Part shown: positions 51,886-58,893 of the stretch, piece by piece | Position numbering within the stretch: the stretch's first letter is position 1 | How the letters are laid out: each line of letters begins with the position of its first letter | Made by a program: the position numbers and the translations under genes | The notes under the pieces: generated by a model | Told to the model about the DNA's origin: nothing | Databases searched by the model: none | What the model saw: the letters and a program-made list of their open reading frames with translations, nothing else | From: Scatocola faecipullorum | GTDB lineage: Bacteria > Pseudomonadota > Alphaproteobacteria > RF32 > CAG-239 | Direction: 5' to 3' | DNA length: 64,000 bases | Assembly (NCBI GenBank): GCA_018714685.1 | Contig: DVNC01000021.1 | Coordinates: 62,001-126,000 of the forward strand

Positions 51886-51990
51886 TAAAAGCTTGCCATA
51901 CTTGTAATTTTTATTCGTGTAGCTGGATGTACACGTTGTTCAGAAGTTACTTCGCAGCATAAGCCTTTATTGAAATCAACGTTTAAAAGT
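51881..51990. repeat. Palindromic element, ychF copy 2 (tandem)
   Basis: It repeats most of copy 1 directly downstream: CATACTTGTAATTTTTATTCGTG and GTGTAGCTGGATGTACACGTTG recur, and AACGTTTAAAAG flanks both ends (51881 and 51979). Arms pair AGCTTGC/ATAAGCCT-type blocks. With copy 1 it fills most of the ychF-52126 gap. Confidence 0.8.
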
Positions 51991-52053
51991 TTGTTCTGTC
52001 GGTGATTGGAACAATTTTACGAAATGCCGGAAAAAATTTTTTTGGACAAAAAT

Positions 52054-52082
52054 TTGACTCTTGTCGTAAGTTGTGTTATTTT
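52054..52082 (+). promoter_or_regulatory. Promoter before the 173-residue unknown gene
   Basis: TTGACT at 52054-52059, a 17-base spacer and TATTTT at 52077-52082, 44 bases before the ATG at 52126. Confidence 0.6.
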
Positions 52083-52125
52083 AGCGGTCAAGATTAAATT
52101 ATTATAAACCCAAATACCTAAGATT

Positions 52126-52647
52126 ATGTGCAAGAGAATAGAGGAACTGGTTGCGGATCAGTTCAGAAACTTTACTGGTGTTGTTGTTAAAGATGAAAAT
52201 CAACTGTTGAATCTGGAGGTTTTTCCGCAAAAGCGCGAACCGTTTAAGCAGTTGCTACGCAATGTGCTTCCCGATTTGCGGCTGAGATCATCTTACGGTT
52301 TGGTTACCGTCGCCGATTTTGCCGGTTATGTGGAGAAAGAGGAAGACAAGCGTACGGCTTTCTTTCAGAAAGGCTTGGAAATTGCCCGACAGATGACCGG
52401 AAACAATGCTTTGACCCTTGAGGACGACTTATATGCCGAGTTGCGTCCTCGGGAGGAACATCACGGAACCAATGCCTATCTTTCCGAGCAATGCCGTTAT
52501 TTTGTGCAGGCCAATAAGGTTTACACGGCATGGGCTAACGGTTTGAAGGGCAGGCACTGGGCTTATTATCCGCCGGTTTCTGCATTGGAAAAGTGTCGGA
52601 AGCTGCGGGATATGATTGATTTATATTATCGCCGCGGCAAGTTCTGA
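52126..52647 (+). CDS. Protein of unknown function
   Basis: 173 residues, soluble, mixed charge, no signal peptide. Short recognisable blocks such as FAGYVEKEEDKRTAFFQKGLE and YYPPVSALEKCRKLRDMIDLYY suggest a helical protein. I do not recognise a family. It has a good promoter upstream but no Shine-Dalgarno before the ATG, and its own terminator, so it is a single-gene unit. Confidence 0.55.
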   Translation: MCKRIEELVADQFRNFTGVVVKDENQLLNLEVFPQKREPFKQLLRNVLPDLRLRSSYGLVTVADFAGYVEKEEDKRTAFFQKGLEIARQMTGNNALTLEDDLYAELRPREEHHGTNAYLSEQCRYFVQANKVYTAWANGLKGRHWAYYPPVSALEKCRKLRDMIDLYYRRGKF

Positions 52648-52665
52648 TACGGCCGGGCTTATTGA

Positions 52666-52692
52666 GGGAGCATCTTTAACGGTGCTCCTTTT
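52666..52692 (+). terminator. Intrinsic terminator
   Basis: GGAGCA pairs with TGCTCC around TCTTTAACGG, followed by TTTTGCTGTTTT. Confidence 0.75.
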
Positions 52693-52767
52693 GCTGTTTT
52701 AAAAGCTTGCGCTGAAGATGATTTGGAGCTATGGAGAAAGAAAACCATTCTGGAGAGGAGATTTAAA

Positions 52768-53244
52768 ATGCGTCTGGCGTTGTTTCAACCTGACATTCCG
52801 CAAAATACCGGCACATTATTGCGTCTTGGAGCATGTTTGGACATTGAGCTTGATATCATAGAGCCGTGCGGGTTTATTTTCTCCGAGAGGACCTTAAAAC
52901 GGGCGGGAATGGATTATCTGGACATGGTGAGATACCGTCGTCACCATTCCTGGGAGCATTTTTTGCAATATCGGGCCGAGCATCCGGAAGAATACGGACG
53001 AATCGTGCTTTTGACAACACATGCCAGCGAGCCTTATTATAATTTTGAATTTCGGCCGAACGATATTATCCTGATGGGACGCGAATCGGCCGGCGTGCCG
53101 GAGGAAGTACATCAAACCGCCGATGCCCGCCTGCTGATTCCGATGAATCACAATGCACGGTCAATCAATGTGGCCGTGTCGGCGGTGATGGTGGTGGGGG
53201 AGTGTCTTCGCCAAGTAAACGGTTTTCCTGCTATGGAGGATTAA
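52768..53244 (+). CDS. trmL: tRNA (cytidine(34)-2'-O)-methyltransferase TrmL
   Basis: 158-residue SPOUT methyltransferase modifying the wobble base of leucine tRNAs. Motifs are FQPDIPQNTGTLLRLGACL, the knot loop LMGRESAGVPEEVHQ and IPMNHNARSINVAVSAVMV. GAGGAG precedes the ATG at 52768; the frame is open upstream to 52723 but that part is not TrmL. The last codons and the stop lie in a palindromic element. Confidence 0.94.
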   Translation: MRLALFQPDIPQNTGTLLRLGACLDIELDIIEPCGFIFSERTLKRAGMDYLDMVRYRRHHSWEHFLQYRAEHPEEYGRIVLLTTHASEPYYNFEFRPNDIILMGRESAGVPEEVHQTADARLLIPMNHNARSINVAVSAVMVVGECLRQVNGFPAMED

Positions 53245-53334
53245 TACAGATTTTGCGAGTGGGGAAATGCTCGTGTACTAAGGTGTACACTCCGCTTTCT
53301 CCTCTCTAAAATCTTATTACTCCTCTCATATAAG
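53229..53334. repeat. Stop-codon-anchored palindromic element, trmL copy
   Basis: GAGGATTAATACAGATTTT, containing the trmL stop (53242-53244), pairs with AAAATCTTATTACTCCTC. The inner pairs are GGGGAAA/TTTCTCC. The core is GTGTACTAAGGTGTACACTCCGC, very close to the nusA copy. Weaker complementarity extends five codons into trmL. Confidence 0.83.
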
Positions 53335-53447
53335 TCTCTGCGGGTAGCTGATACTGCTTTTTTTTGATTGATTCTTTGTACCGGTATGATATGACAAAAC
53401 AAAATCAAGTTATTTTGTTTTTATTATCAACTAAAAAACTAATTTTT

Positions 53448-54233
53448 ATGAAACAGTATTTAGATTTGCTGTCGGATATCATGGAGCATGGTATCGATAA
53501 AAGTGACCGTACCGGTACAGGAACCCGTTCGGTTTTCGGCCGCCAGCTGCGATTTGACTTAACCAAAGGTTTTCCTTTGCTGACGACCAAAAAGCTTTAT
53601 ACCCGGGCGATTATTCATGAGTTGTTATGGTTTATCAAAGGGGATACGAATATTAAGTATCTGCATGACAATAACGTGACCATCTGGGATGAATGGGCAG
53701 ATGAAAACGGAGATCTCGGTCCGGTTTACGGTGCACAATGGCGGAATTGGAACGGTGAGGGAATCGATCAGCTGAAAGACCTGGTTAATCAGCTGAAGCA
53801 TAATCCTGACAGCCGCCGTATGATTGTGACGGCGTGGAATCCGTCTCAGCTCGGGCAGATGCAGCTGCCGCCCTGTCATATGATGTATCAGTGTTATGTT
53901 GCCGAGGGCCGGTTGTCGCTGATGTTATATCAGCGCAGCTGTGACAGTTTTCTCGGGGTGCCCTTTAATATTGCATCTTATGCTTTGTTGACAATGATGC
54001 TGGCACAGGTATGCGGGTTGGAAGCTTATGAATTTATTCATACTTTCGGCGATACGCATATTTATTCCAATCACTTTGAGCAGGTTAAGGAGCAGTTAAG
54101 CCGGACTCCGCGCCCGCTTCCGACGATGACCCTTAATTCCGAAGTCAGAAATCTGGAAGATTTTGTGTATGAAGATTTTCGTTTGGATGGATACGATCCC
54201 TGGCCGACGATTAAGGCGCCGGTTGCGGTTTAA
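53448..54233 (+). CDS. thyA: Thymidylate synthase
   Basis: 261-residue ThyA converting dUMP to dTMP with methylene-tetrahydrofolate. The nucleophile is C143 in QLPPCHMMYQ. Other motifs are SDRTGTGT, FPLLTTKKL, YGAQWRNW, RRMIVTAWNP and SFLGVPFNIASYALL, then HTFGDTHIYSNH. The short form has no large insertion. The ATG at 53448 is set by the family N-terminus (MKQYLDLL). It lacks a Shine-Dalgarno sequence (AACTAATTTTTATG). Upstream in-frame starts are not supported. No folA is adjacent. Confidence 0.95.
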   Translation: MKQYLDLLSDIMEHGIDKSDRTGTGTRSVFGRQLRFDLTKGFPLLTTKKLYTRAIIHELLWFIKGDTNIKYLHDNNVTIWDEWADENGDLGPVYGAQWRNWNGEGIDQLKDLVNQLKHNPDSRRMIVTAWNPSQLGQMQLPPCHMMYQCYVAEGRLSLMLYQRSCDSFLGVPFNIASYALLTMMLAQVCGLEAYEFIHTFGDTHIYSNHFEQVKEQLSRTPRPLPTMTLNSEVRNLEDFVYEDFRLDGYDPWPTIKAPVAV

Positions 54234-54266
54234 CGTTTGTATAGCGGCTCTTTTGAACCGAAGGAT

Positions 54267-54304
54267 AAAAGCCTCTCTGAATTTGTTTCGGGAGGCTTTT
54301 CTTT
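54267..54304 (+). terminator. Intrinsic terminator of thyA
   Basis: AAAAGCCTC pairs with GAGGCTTTT around a loop of about 16 bases, followed by CTTTATTT. Confidence 0.75.
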
Positions 54305-54352
54305 ATTTGACAAAAATTTTTGATTTTTAGACTAGCAATGACCTCAAAAATG

Positions 54353-54361
54353 TGGTATAGT
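54353..54361 (+). promoter_or_regulatory. Extended -10 promoter element before carD
   Basis: TGGTATAGT (TG-n-TATAGT), 67 bases before the carD ATG. A TTGACA at 54308-54313 lies too far upstream to pair with it. Confidence 0.5.
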
Positions 54362-54428
54362 CCCTCCCGTAGTCAGAACGATATATTCACAATCAATCAG
54401 CTTCAAATAAACAGAACAGGACAGATAA

Positions 54429-54935
54429 ATGAATAAAAAAACTTCATCTGCTATTGCATTCAACTCCGGTGATTATGTTGTTTATCCGGCACACGGCGTC
54501 GGTAAAGTTGCCGATATTTCCAAACAGAAAATTGCCGGTTCGGAGTTGGAATTGATCGTTGTTAATTTTGCCAAAGACAAAATGACTTTGCGTATTCCGA
54601 TGGCCAAAGCCGAGAATGTCGGATTACGCAAAATCTCTGAAGCTTCGACCATGAATGACGCCTTAAACGTTTTGAAAGGCAAGGCCAAAGTTAAAAAGAT
54701 TATGTGGTCACGCCGCGCCCAGGAATACGAGAACAAAATCAATTCCGGCAATCCGGTTGCCATTGCGGAGGTTGTCCGCGATTTGTACCGCAATGAAAAT
54801 CTGGCCGAACAATCTTACAGCGAACGTCAAATCTATGAGCAGGCGCTTGACCGCTTGGCCAACGAAGTTGCCGTTTGCGACAATATTACTTCGGAAGAGG
54901 CTACTAAAAAGTTGCTTTCCATCCTCGCAAAATAA
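54429..54935 (+). CDS. carD: CarD-family transcriptional regulator
   Basis: 168 residues. The N-terminal Tudor-like RNA-polymerase-interaction domain (FNSGDYVVYPAHGVGKVADI, FAKDKMTLRIPMAKAENVGLR) and a helical C-terminal DNA-binding domain (about 85-168: KIMWSRRAQEYENKINSGN, IAEVVRDLYRNE) are present. CarD binds RNA polymerase beta and stabilises open complexes, including at rRNA promoters. The family is universal in alphaproteobacteria. The stop lies inside a palindromic element. Confidence 0.94.
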   Translation: MNKKTSSAIAFNSGDYVVYPAHGVGKVADISKQKIAGSELELIVVNFAKDKMTLRIPMAKAENVGLRKISEASTMNDALNVLKGKAKVKKIMWSRRAQEYENKINSGNPVAIAEVVRDLYRNENLAEQSYSERQIYEQALDRLANEVAVCDNITSEEATKKLLSILAK

Positions 54936-55060
54936 TTTGTATAAAGGGTAACTAATACAGAAATATCAGGGCGGAAGTGTCCTCACGTACTAAAGTGTAT
55001 GCTCCGGTACTTCCACCTTTATTTCTTATTATTTACCTCATTCTCCAAATTATTTTTAGA
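54926..55060. repeat. Stop-codon-anchored palindromic element, carD copy
   Basis: CAAAATAATTTG, containing the carD stop (54933-54935), pairs with CAAATTATTTTT. Further pairs are GGTAACTAATA/TATTATTTACC-like, CAGAAAT/ATTTCTT and GGCGGAAGT/ACTTCCACC. The core is CACGTACTAAAGTGTATGCTCCGG. It is about 130 bases long. An intrinsic terminator follows, so the element itself is not the terminator. Confidence 0.85.
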
Positions 55061-55070
55061 AGAAATATAT

Positions 55071-55104
55071 AAAAAAGAGTCCCTAAATCGGGACTCTTTT
55101 TTTT
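55071..55104 (+). terminator. Intrinsic terminator of carD
   Basis: AAAAAGAGTCCC pairs with GGGACTCTTTTT around TAAATC. Confidence 0.92.
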
Positions 55105-55241
55105 GCGACTCCGATTAAGAAAAGACTCAAATTGCAAGAAAAATTTTGCTCCTCAAAATAGGTGGGGATAATGCTGTGAACAAGTAAAGACTCAGTTTGC
55201 GAATCAGTGTCGGCTTATTTATTAATAAATTATTAATTAAT
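55077..55241. other. GANTC-rich, AT-rich region with DnaA-box-like sequences
   Basis: Six GANTC sites occur in 129 bases (55077, 55092, 55107, 55124, 55189 and 55201; the first two are in the terminator stem). TGGGGATAA at 55163-55171 is one base from TGTGGATAA, and TGTGAACAA at 55175-55183 is two bases off. A near-pure AT tract runs from 55215 to 55241. GANTC is the CcrM methylation site in alphaproteobacteria. This may be a cell-cycle-controlled promoter for apaG; replication-origin function is not shown. Confidence 0.35.
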
Positions 55242-55251
55242 TGCAAACGGG

Positions 55252-55671
55252 ATGAAGATGATGTTTGAAGAGAATGAGCCGGTTGTTGCTTCCAGCGATG
55301 ATATCGTAATTACGGCCTGTCCGACTTTGGTCGAGGAAAACAGAGCGACGCAGGAGTTTCTGTGGGGTTATTATTTCTGTATTGAAAACAATTCTTCCGA
55401 GCGTATTCAGCTGGTGGGCAAAAGCTGGAACATTACCGATGACAAAGGCAACCGTTTTTGTGATGATTCGGCCGGTTTCAAAGGCGAGATTCCCGAGCTG
55501 GAGCCCGGCGAAAGTTTTGAGTTCACCAGTCTGGCGCCGCTGACATCGCCGCATGCGGTTTTTTACGGCAGCTGCCGAATCCGCAAAGAAGGCCGAACCG
55601 AATCCAAAGACATTAAGATTCCGACATTTACGATGTCGGTACCTCTACGGCAGTCGGCTTGTTTGAATTAG
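55252..55671 (+). CDS. apaG: ApaG-domain protein
   Basis: 139 residues with an ApaG fold (fibronectin-III-like beta sandwich): TQEFLWGYYFCIENNSSERIQLVGKSWNI, ITDDKGNR, and GEIPELEPGESFEFTSLAPL. The usual glycine-rich loop is shortened. ApaG is linked to Co/Mg resistance and to diadenosine polyphosphates, but its biochemical role is unsettled. Three ATGs lie close together (55252, 55258, 55261); the ribosome-binding site is poor. It stands alone between two terminators. Confidence 0.78.
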   Translation: MKMMFEENEPVVASSDDIVITACPTLVEENRATQEFLWGYYFCIENNSSERIQLVGKSWNITDDKGNRFCDDSAGFKGEIPELEPGESFEFTSLAPLTSPHAVFYGSCRIRKEGRTESKDIKIPTFTMSVPLRQSACLN

Positions 55672-55672
55672 A

Positions 55673-55703
55673 AAAAGGCTCCGTTTTCGGAGCCTTTGTT
55701 TTT
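55673..55703. terminator. Intrinsic terminator, possibly bidirectional
   Basis: AAAGGCTCC pairs with GGAGCCTTT around GTTTTC, with GTTTTTT after it. It lies between apaG and the convergent lipoprotein gene. Confidence 0.88.
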
Positions 55704-56332
55704 TAATATTCCTGAATATAGTTACTGTCTTGAACGTACATGTTCAGATATTGATGAATGTTGCGTTCCATGCGAAGGTTGAATTCATCAAACAGTTTGG
55801 TCACCATGCCGTTCCAATATTTTTCCTTTTCGGCAATATCGGTGTCGGCGGGAATAATCAGTTCGCGCCAGGCCTGGATTTCGGTTTCGGCGTTGGATAG
55901 TTTCTGCGGGTCGCTGATGCGGATGACAACATTCAGCGTTGCACGGTATTTCATGCGGTCTCTTTCAAAAACCTTATCGGTGGTTTCCAGCTCTTCGGTT
56001 ACGCTGGCATCTTTGATGATGAACTGGGCAACTTTGTCGGAAGAGAAGTCAACCGCTTCCAGCCTGTCGCGAGCCCAGGTCTTAGCAGTCTTTTCGATTG
56101 AAATGGGGAACAGGTGTTCAACGTTCGGCCGGCGGAAAGACGGCGTAAATTCGGAGATAACGTCAACTTTGCTGACTTTGAGCTTAATCGGTTTCTGATC
56201 TTCAAAACGCAGTTCGGTGTAGCGGGCCGGCTCGTCGCCTTCATAGCTGCCGAAAATCGCGGAGCAGCCGCCGGTCAGGCCGATTAACAGGACTGTAAAT
56301 AAAATTTTTCGGATTGAGAACATAGCTTTCAT
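55703..56332 (-). CDS. Lipoprotein of unknown function
   Basis: 209 residues with a lipoprotein signal ending in LTGGC (C23). The mature part is an alpha/beta domain (LKVSKVDVISEFTPSF, AQFIIKDASVTEELE, ATLNVVIRISDP, AWRELIIPADTDIAEKEKYW) resembling outer-membrane-assembly or auxiliary lipoproteins that form small sandwich folds. No specific family is recognised. ATG at 56332 or 56323. Its location opposite apaG gives no functional hint. Confidence 0.72.
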   Translation of the reverse strand: MKAMFSIRKILFTVLLIGLTGGCSAIFGSYEGDEPARYTELRFEDQKPIKLKVSKVDVISEFTPSFRRPNVEHLFPISIEKTAKTWARDRLEAVDFSSDKVAQFIIKDASVTEELETTDKVFERDRMKYRATLNVVIRISDPQKLSNAETEIQAWRELIIPADTDIAEKEKYWNGMVTKLFDEFNLRMERNIHQYLNMYVQDSNYIQEY

Positions 56333-56411
56333 CTCTCTGCAGTTATTCTTTTGCCCTAATATATCGCCGGAAGTTTAAGATTTGCTTAATGGACTCGCCG
56401 CCGCGAAGAAA

Positions 56412-56440
56412 AGAAAAAGGCAGGAAATTCTGTCCTGCCC
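56412..56440 (-). terminator. Intrinsic terminator of the small coiled-coil lipoprotein gene
   Basis: On the minus strand GGCAGGACA pairs with TTCCTGCC around a short loop and is followed by TTTTTC. Confidence 0.75.
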
Positions 56441-56458
56441 GGAGAAAGAAAAAGTTTT

Positions 56459-56752
56459 TCAGTTGTTCATCATTTTTTGATGGTCGTCCATAATCCGGCG
56501 GTGTTCATCCATAATTTTTTTCTGGTTGTCCTGCAGGTTTCGGATGTCACTTTTCATGGTTTTGTGTTCGTCCATGATTTGGGCGTGCTGATCCCTGATT
56601 TGTTTGATTTCTTTTTGCATATTGTCATGCTGTTGCTGCATTTCGGCAGACATGGCCGGCATGGCTGACGGGTTCTGCGCATTGGCGGTTCCCGAATCGC
56701 AGCCCATGAGGGCAAAAGCCGAAACGGCTAAGACGGCAAAGGTTTTGTTCAT
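56459..56752 (-). CDS. Small coiled-coil lipoprotein
   Basis: 97 residues. Lipobox ALMGC gives C18. An alanine/methionine-rich linker is followed by a continuous amphipathic helix (about 38-97) rich in Gln, Asp, His, Lys and Met (KQIRDQHAQIMDEHKTMKSD). The heptad spacing suggests a trimeric or dimeric coiled coil like the major Lpp-type envelope lipoproteins, though no terminal lysine motif for peptidoglycan attachment is seen. The many His and Met residues could bind metals; this is speculation. Confidence 0.7.
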   Translation of the reverse strand: MNKTFAVLAVSAFALMGCDSGTANAQNPSAMPAMSAEMQQQHDNMQKEIKQIRDQHAQIMDEHKTMKSDIRNLQDNQKKIMDEHRRIMDDHQKMMNN

Positions 56753-56846
56753 TCCGATTCTCCTTAATTTTTTGATTACGGGAATGATGTAATCGCTGCC
56801 GCCTTAATATCAAGTCTGCTTAAACTTTTGTTATAGCCGCGGGCTT

Positions 56847-57770
56847 TTAATGGGAGAGAAGCTCTCCTTTGTCGAAGCTGTAAACTTCGCCGCAGAAATG
56901 ACAGGTGGCGGTAATCTTGTTATTTTCGCACATGTCTTCAATATCTTTGTCTGCCATGGCGTGCAGTGTGTTAAACAGCTTGTCGCGGCTGCAGCGGCAG
57001 CCGAAATGATATTCTTTGGTTTTGGTAATTTCCAGCTTGTTGGCATGAAACAGACGGGTAAGAATTTCTTCGGCGGAAAGTTTCTCGTCAAAAACTTCTT
57101 CGGCTTTCAGGCTTTGGGCGAAAATGACGGCTTCGTTCCAGGCTTCGTTTAAAGCTTCGGTATCGTCAGAGATTTTGCCGCCGTTGTCAGGCAGTTTTTG
57201 CAACAGAATGCCGGCCGCTTTCCAGCTTTCGCCGTCTTTGTCGGGCGCCTGAAGAAAAAGCTGCAGATAGGTTTCAATTTGTTCCGATTGTTTGAAATAG
57301 CGCAAAGCGCATTCGCTTAAGTTTTTGCCCTGCAAATCGACAATGCCCTGATAAAGATCGGTTTCCGGCCCTTGGTCAACGGTGAAGGCCAGATGTCCGT
57401 TACCCATGTAGTGCGGCGCAGCAAGCAGTTCGTCGGTGTCGCTTTTCCTTAATTCCAGCGCTTTATCAAGCATCTCCTGGTTAACGTTGGCGCAAGCGCG
57501 TATTCTGCCCTCGGAAGTGACGTCAACCACCACCATGGTTACCGGTCCGCTGCTTTGGGTTTGCAGCGTGAACAGGCCGTTATATTTAATGGTGCTGGAA
57601 AGCAGGGCGCCGAGGGCGGTACTTTCGGCAACGACGGCCGAAACCTGACGGGGATATTGGTGGCGGCCGAGAATGGTGTTGACGACCTTGTCCAAACGGA
57701 CCAGACGTCCCATGAAAGCGCCGTTGTCAATATGAAAAGATGTGCAATTGTCAAAATTATTGTTAACCAC
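56847..57770 (-). CDS. hslO: Hsp33 redox-activated chaperone
   Basis: 307-residue Hsp33 holdase, active under oxidative stress. The N-terminal core has AESTALGALLSSTIKYNG and GPVTMVVVDVTSEG. The C-terminal zinc-binding redox switch has C258-x-C260 (FGCRCS) and C290-x2-C293 (TCHFC), all four cysteines being present. The length is normal. It is divergent from recX with 66 bases between the two starts. Confidence 0.95.
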   Translation of the reverse strand: MVNNNFDNCTSFHIDNGAFMGRLVRLDKVVNTILGRHQYPRQVSAVVAESTALGALLSSTIKYNGLFTLQTQSSGPVTMVVVDVTSEGRIRACANVNQEMLDKALELRKSDTDELLAAPHYMGNGHLAFTVDQGPETDLYQGIVDLQGKNLSECALRYFKQSEQIETYLQLFLQAPDKDGESWKAAGILLQKLPDNGGKISDDTEALNEAWNEAVIFAQSLKAEEVFDEKLSAEEILTRLFHANKLEITKTKEYHFGCRCSRDKLFNTLHAMADKDIEDMCENNKITATCHFCGEVYSFDKGELLSH

Positions 57771-57836
57771 CGGATTGTTCCTTTATATACTGAATTAAAC
57801 TAAGCAATATGTAGTTTCTTTCGGGAGATTTTGCAA

Positions 57837-58403
57837 GTGGTAGAAGACGAAGCCAAAAAAATTCAGCGCCGTCCGGCTAAAAAAGTGACCAAGACAAGGT
57901 TAAAAAACATAGGCCTTTATTACTTGGAGCGCTTTGAATCATCGGTTGACAATCTGCGGCAGGTGCTGACCAAGCGGGTGAATGACTATGCTTTTCAGAA
58001 TCCCGGTTATGACAAGAGCGAAGCCTTGGGGTGGATTGAAGAACTGCTGGCTGATTTTGAACGTTACGGATATCTGAATGACAGCCGCTATGCCGAACTG
58101 AAAATTCGCGATTATCTGGCAGCCGGAAAGTCTGCCCGCTATATTAAAGGGAAACTGTTGCAGAAAGGCATTGGGGAAGACGAGGCGGAACGTTTGCTTG
58201 CCGAGCAGGATTATAACCCGGAAGAACTGGCGCTGAGGCTGGCAAAGAAGAAAAAAATCGGTCCTTTTCGGGCAGATGAAGAAACCCGGCGTGAGAATCG
58301 CCGTAAGGATTTGGCCGTTTTGGTGCGTGCGGGTTTTGATTATGCGGTGGCGCAAAAAGTTCTGGGAAGCGATTATTCGGAAGAAGAATATTATGGAGAC
58401 TGA
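57837..58403 (+). CDS. recX: RecX-family regulatory protein
   Basis: 188 residues of three-helix repeats typical of RecX, which modulates RecA filaments. The recognisable core is LGWIEELLADFERYGYLNDSRYAEL, then YIKGKLLQKGIGEDEAERLL. The first part (KTRLKNIGLYYLERFESSVDNLRQVL) fits alphaproteobacterial RecX. A GTG at 57837 is preferred because GGGAG lies nine bases upstream; a TTG at 57831 is too close. recA is not in the window. Confidence 0.88.
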   Translation: MVEDEAKKIQRRPAKKVTKTRLKNIGLYYLERFESSVDNLRQVLTKRVNDYAFQNPGYDKSEALGWIEELLADFERYGYLNDSRYAELKIRDYLAAGKSARYIKGKLLQKGIGEDEAERLLAEQDYNPEELALRLAKKKKIGPFRADEETRRENRRKDLAVLVRAGFDYAVAQKVLGSDYSEEEYYGD

Positions 58404-58427
58404 TTGTTAACCAGTCTCCGTTGGCGG

Positions 58428-58667
58428 TTAGTCAATCCATTCGATTTTTAATTTTTTATCCAGGCAGGACGCAATATAATTGCACTGGGCAAGGTCGGGA
58501 TTGGCTCGTCCTTCTTCGATGGCATTGATGAAAGACGAGGGAATATCGGTCATGCTTTCCCAAAGGTGCAATTCCAAACCTTGTTTCTGTCGCTGCTGTC
58601 GGCAGGCATCGCCAAATTCTCGGCGGAGTTGTTTGAGATTTCTTAAACGTTGATTTTTTTCTATCAT
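58428..58667 (-). CDS. Small helix-turn-helix (XRE-like) protein
   Basis: 79 residues, almost entirely helical. The order of segments (LRREFGDACRQQRQKQGLEL, WESMTDIPSSFINAIEEGRANP, CNYIASCLDKKL) fits a Cro/CI-type HTH, although the first helix pair is longer than usual. It is a short single-domain regulator with no ligand domain. The candidate structured RNA upstream ends just before it on the same strand. Target unknown. Confidence 0.68.
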   Translation of the reverse strand: MIEKNQRLRNLKQLRREFGDACRQQRQKQGLELHLWESMTDIPSSFINAIEEGRANPDLAQCNYIASCLDKKLKIEWID

Positions 58668-58691
58668 AATTAAGCTCCTGTTCGTTTGTTA

Positions 58692-58855
58692 AAACAAAAC
58701 CGCCTTAAAGAAATAAGGCGGAGGAGCTCAAAAACTGTCGAATTACAGTCGGTCTTATTCGTCCGCGAGGGCTTAGTTCAACCACTCCTCCAAAGAGGAT
58801 TGCTTTAAATTCGAGATGTTTTTGAGACACCACAGCCGTTCTGGCAGCTGCAGGG
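58692..58855 (-). ncRNA. Candidate structured small RNA with its own terminator
   Basis: On the minus strand a long-range stem closes the structure: CTCAAAAAC (58818-58826) pairs with GTTTTTGAG (58726-58734), continued by TCGAATT with AATTCGA (58808-58814 and 58738-58744). Inside are a CCTC-TTTG-GAGG hairpin and a CCCTCGCGGAC segment. A standard terminator follows (CCGCCTT/AAGGCGG, 58700-58721, then TTTTGTTTT). There is no open frame. The shape (closing stem, large internal region, about 160 bases) recalls 6S RNA, but I could not match its conserved bases. The 5' end is a guess. Confidence 0.5.
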
Positions 58856-58893
58856 TTATGATAGCGGTTTCAGGTTAAAAAGCAATTAAAATG

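Noticed and set aside
1178..55060. Reading the stop-codon palindromes simply as intrinsic terminators
   Set aside because: They lack T-runs; three lie inside operons (addB-addA, nusA-rnpM, infB-rbfA); and the rplI and carD copies are followed by separate standard terminators.
55077..55241. Calling this region the chromosomal origin
   Set aside because: Only two imperfect DnaA-box-like words, no dnaA, parAB or hemE nearby, and no GC-skew information in a 64-kb window.
58692..58855. Naming the structured RNA as 6S RNA
   Set aside because: Only the overall shape fits; I could not match conserved 6S bases or the usual neighbours.
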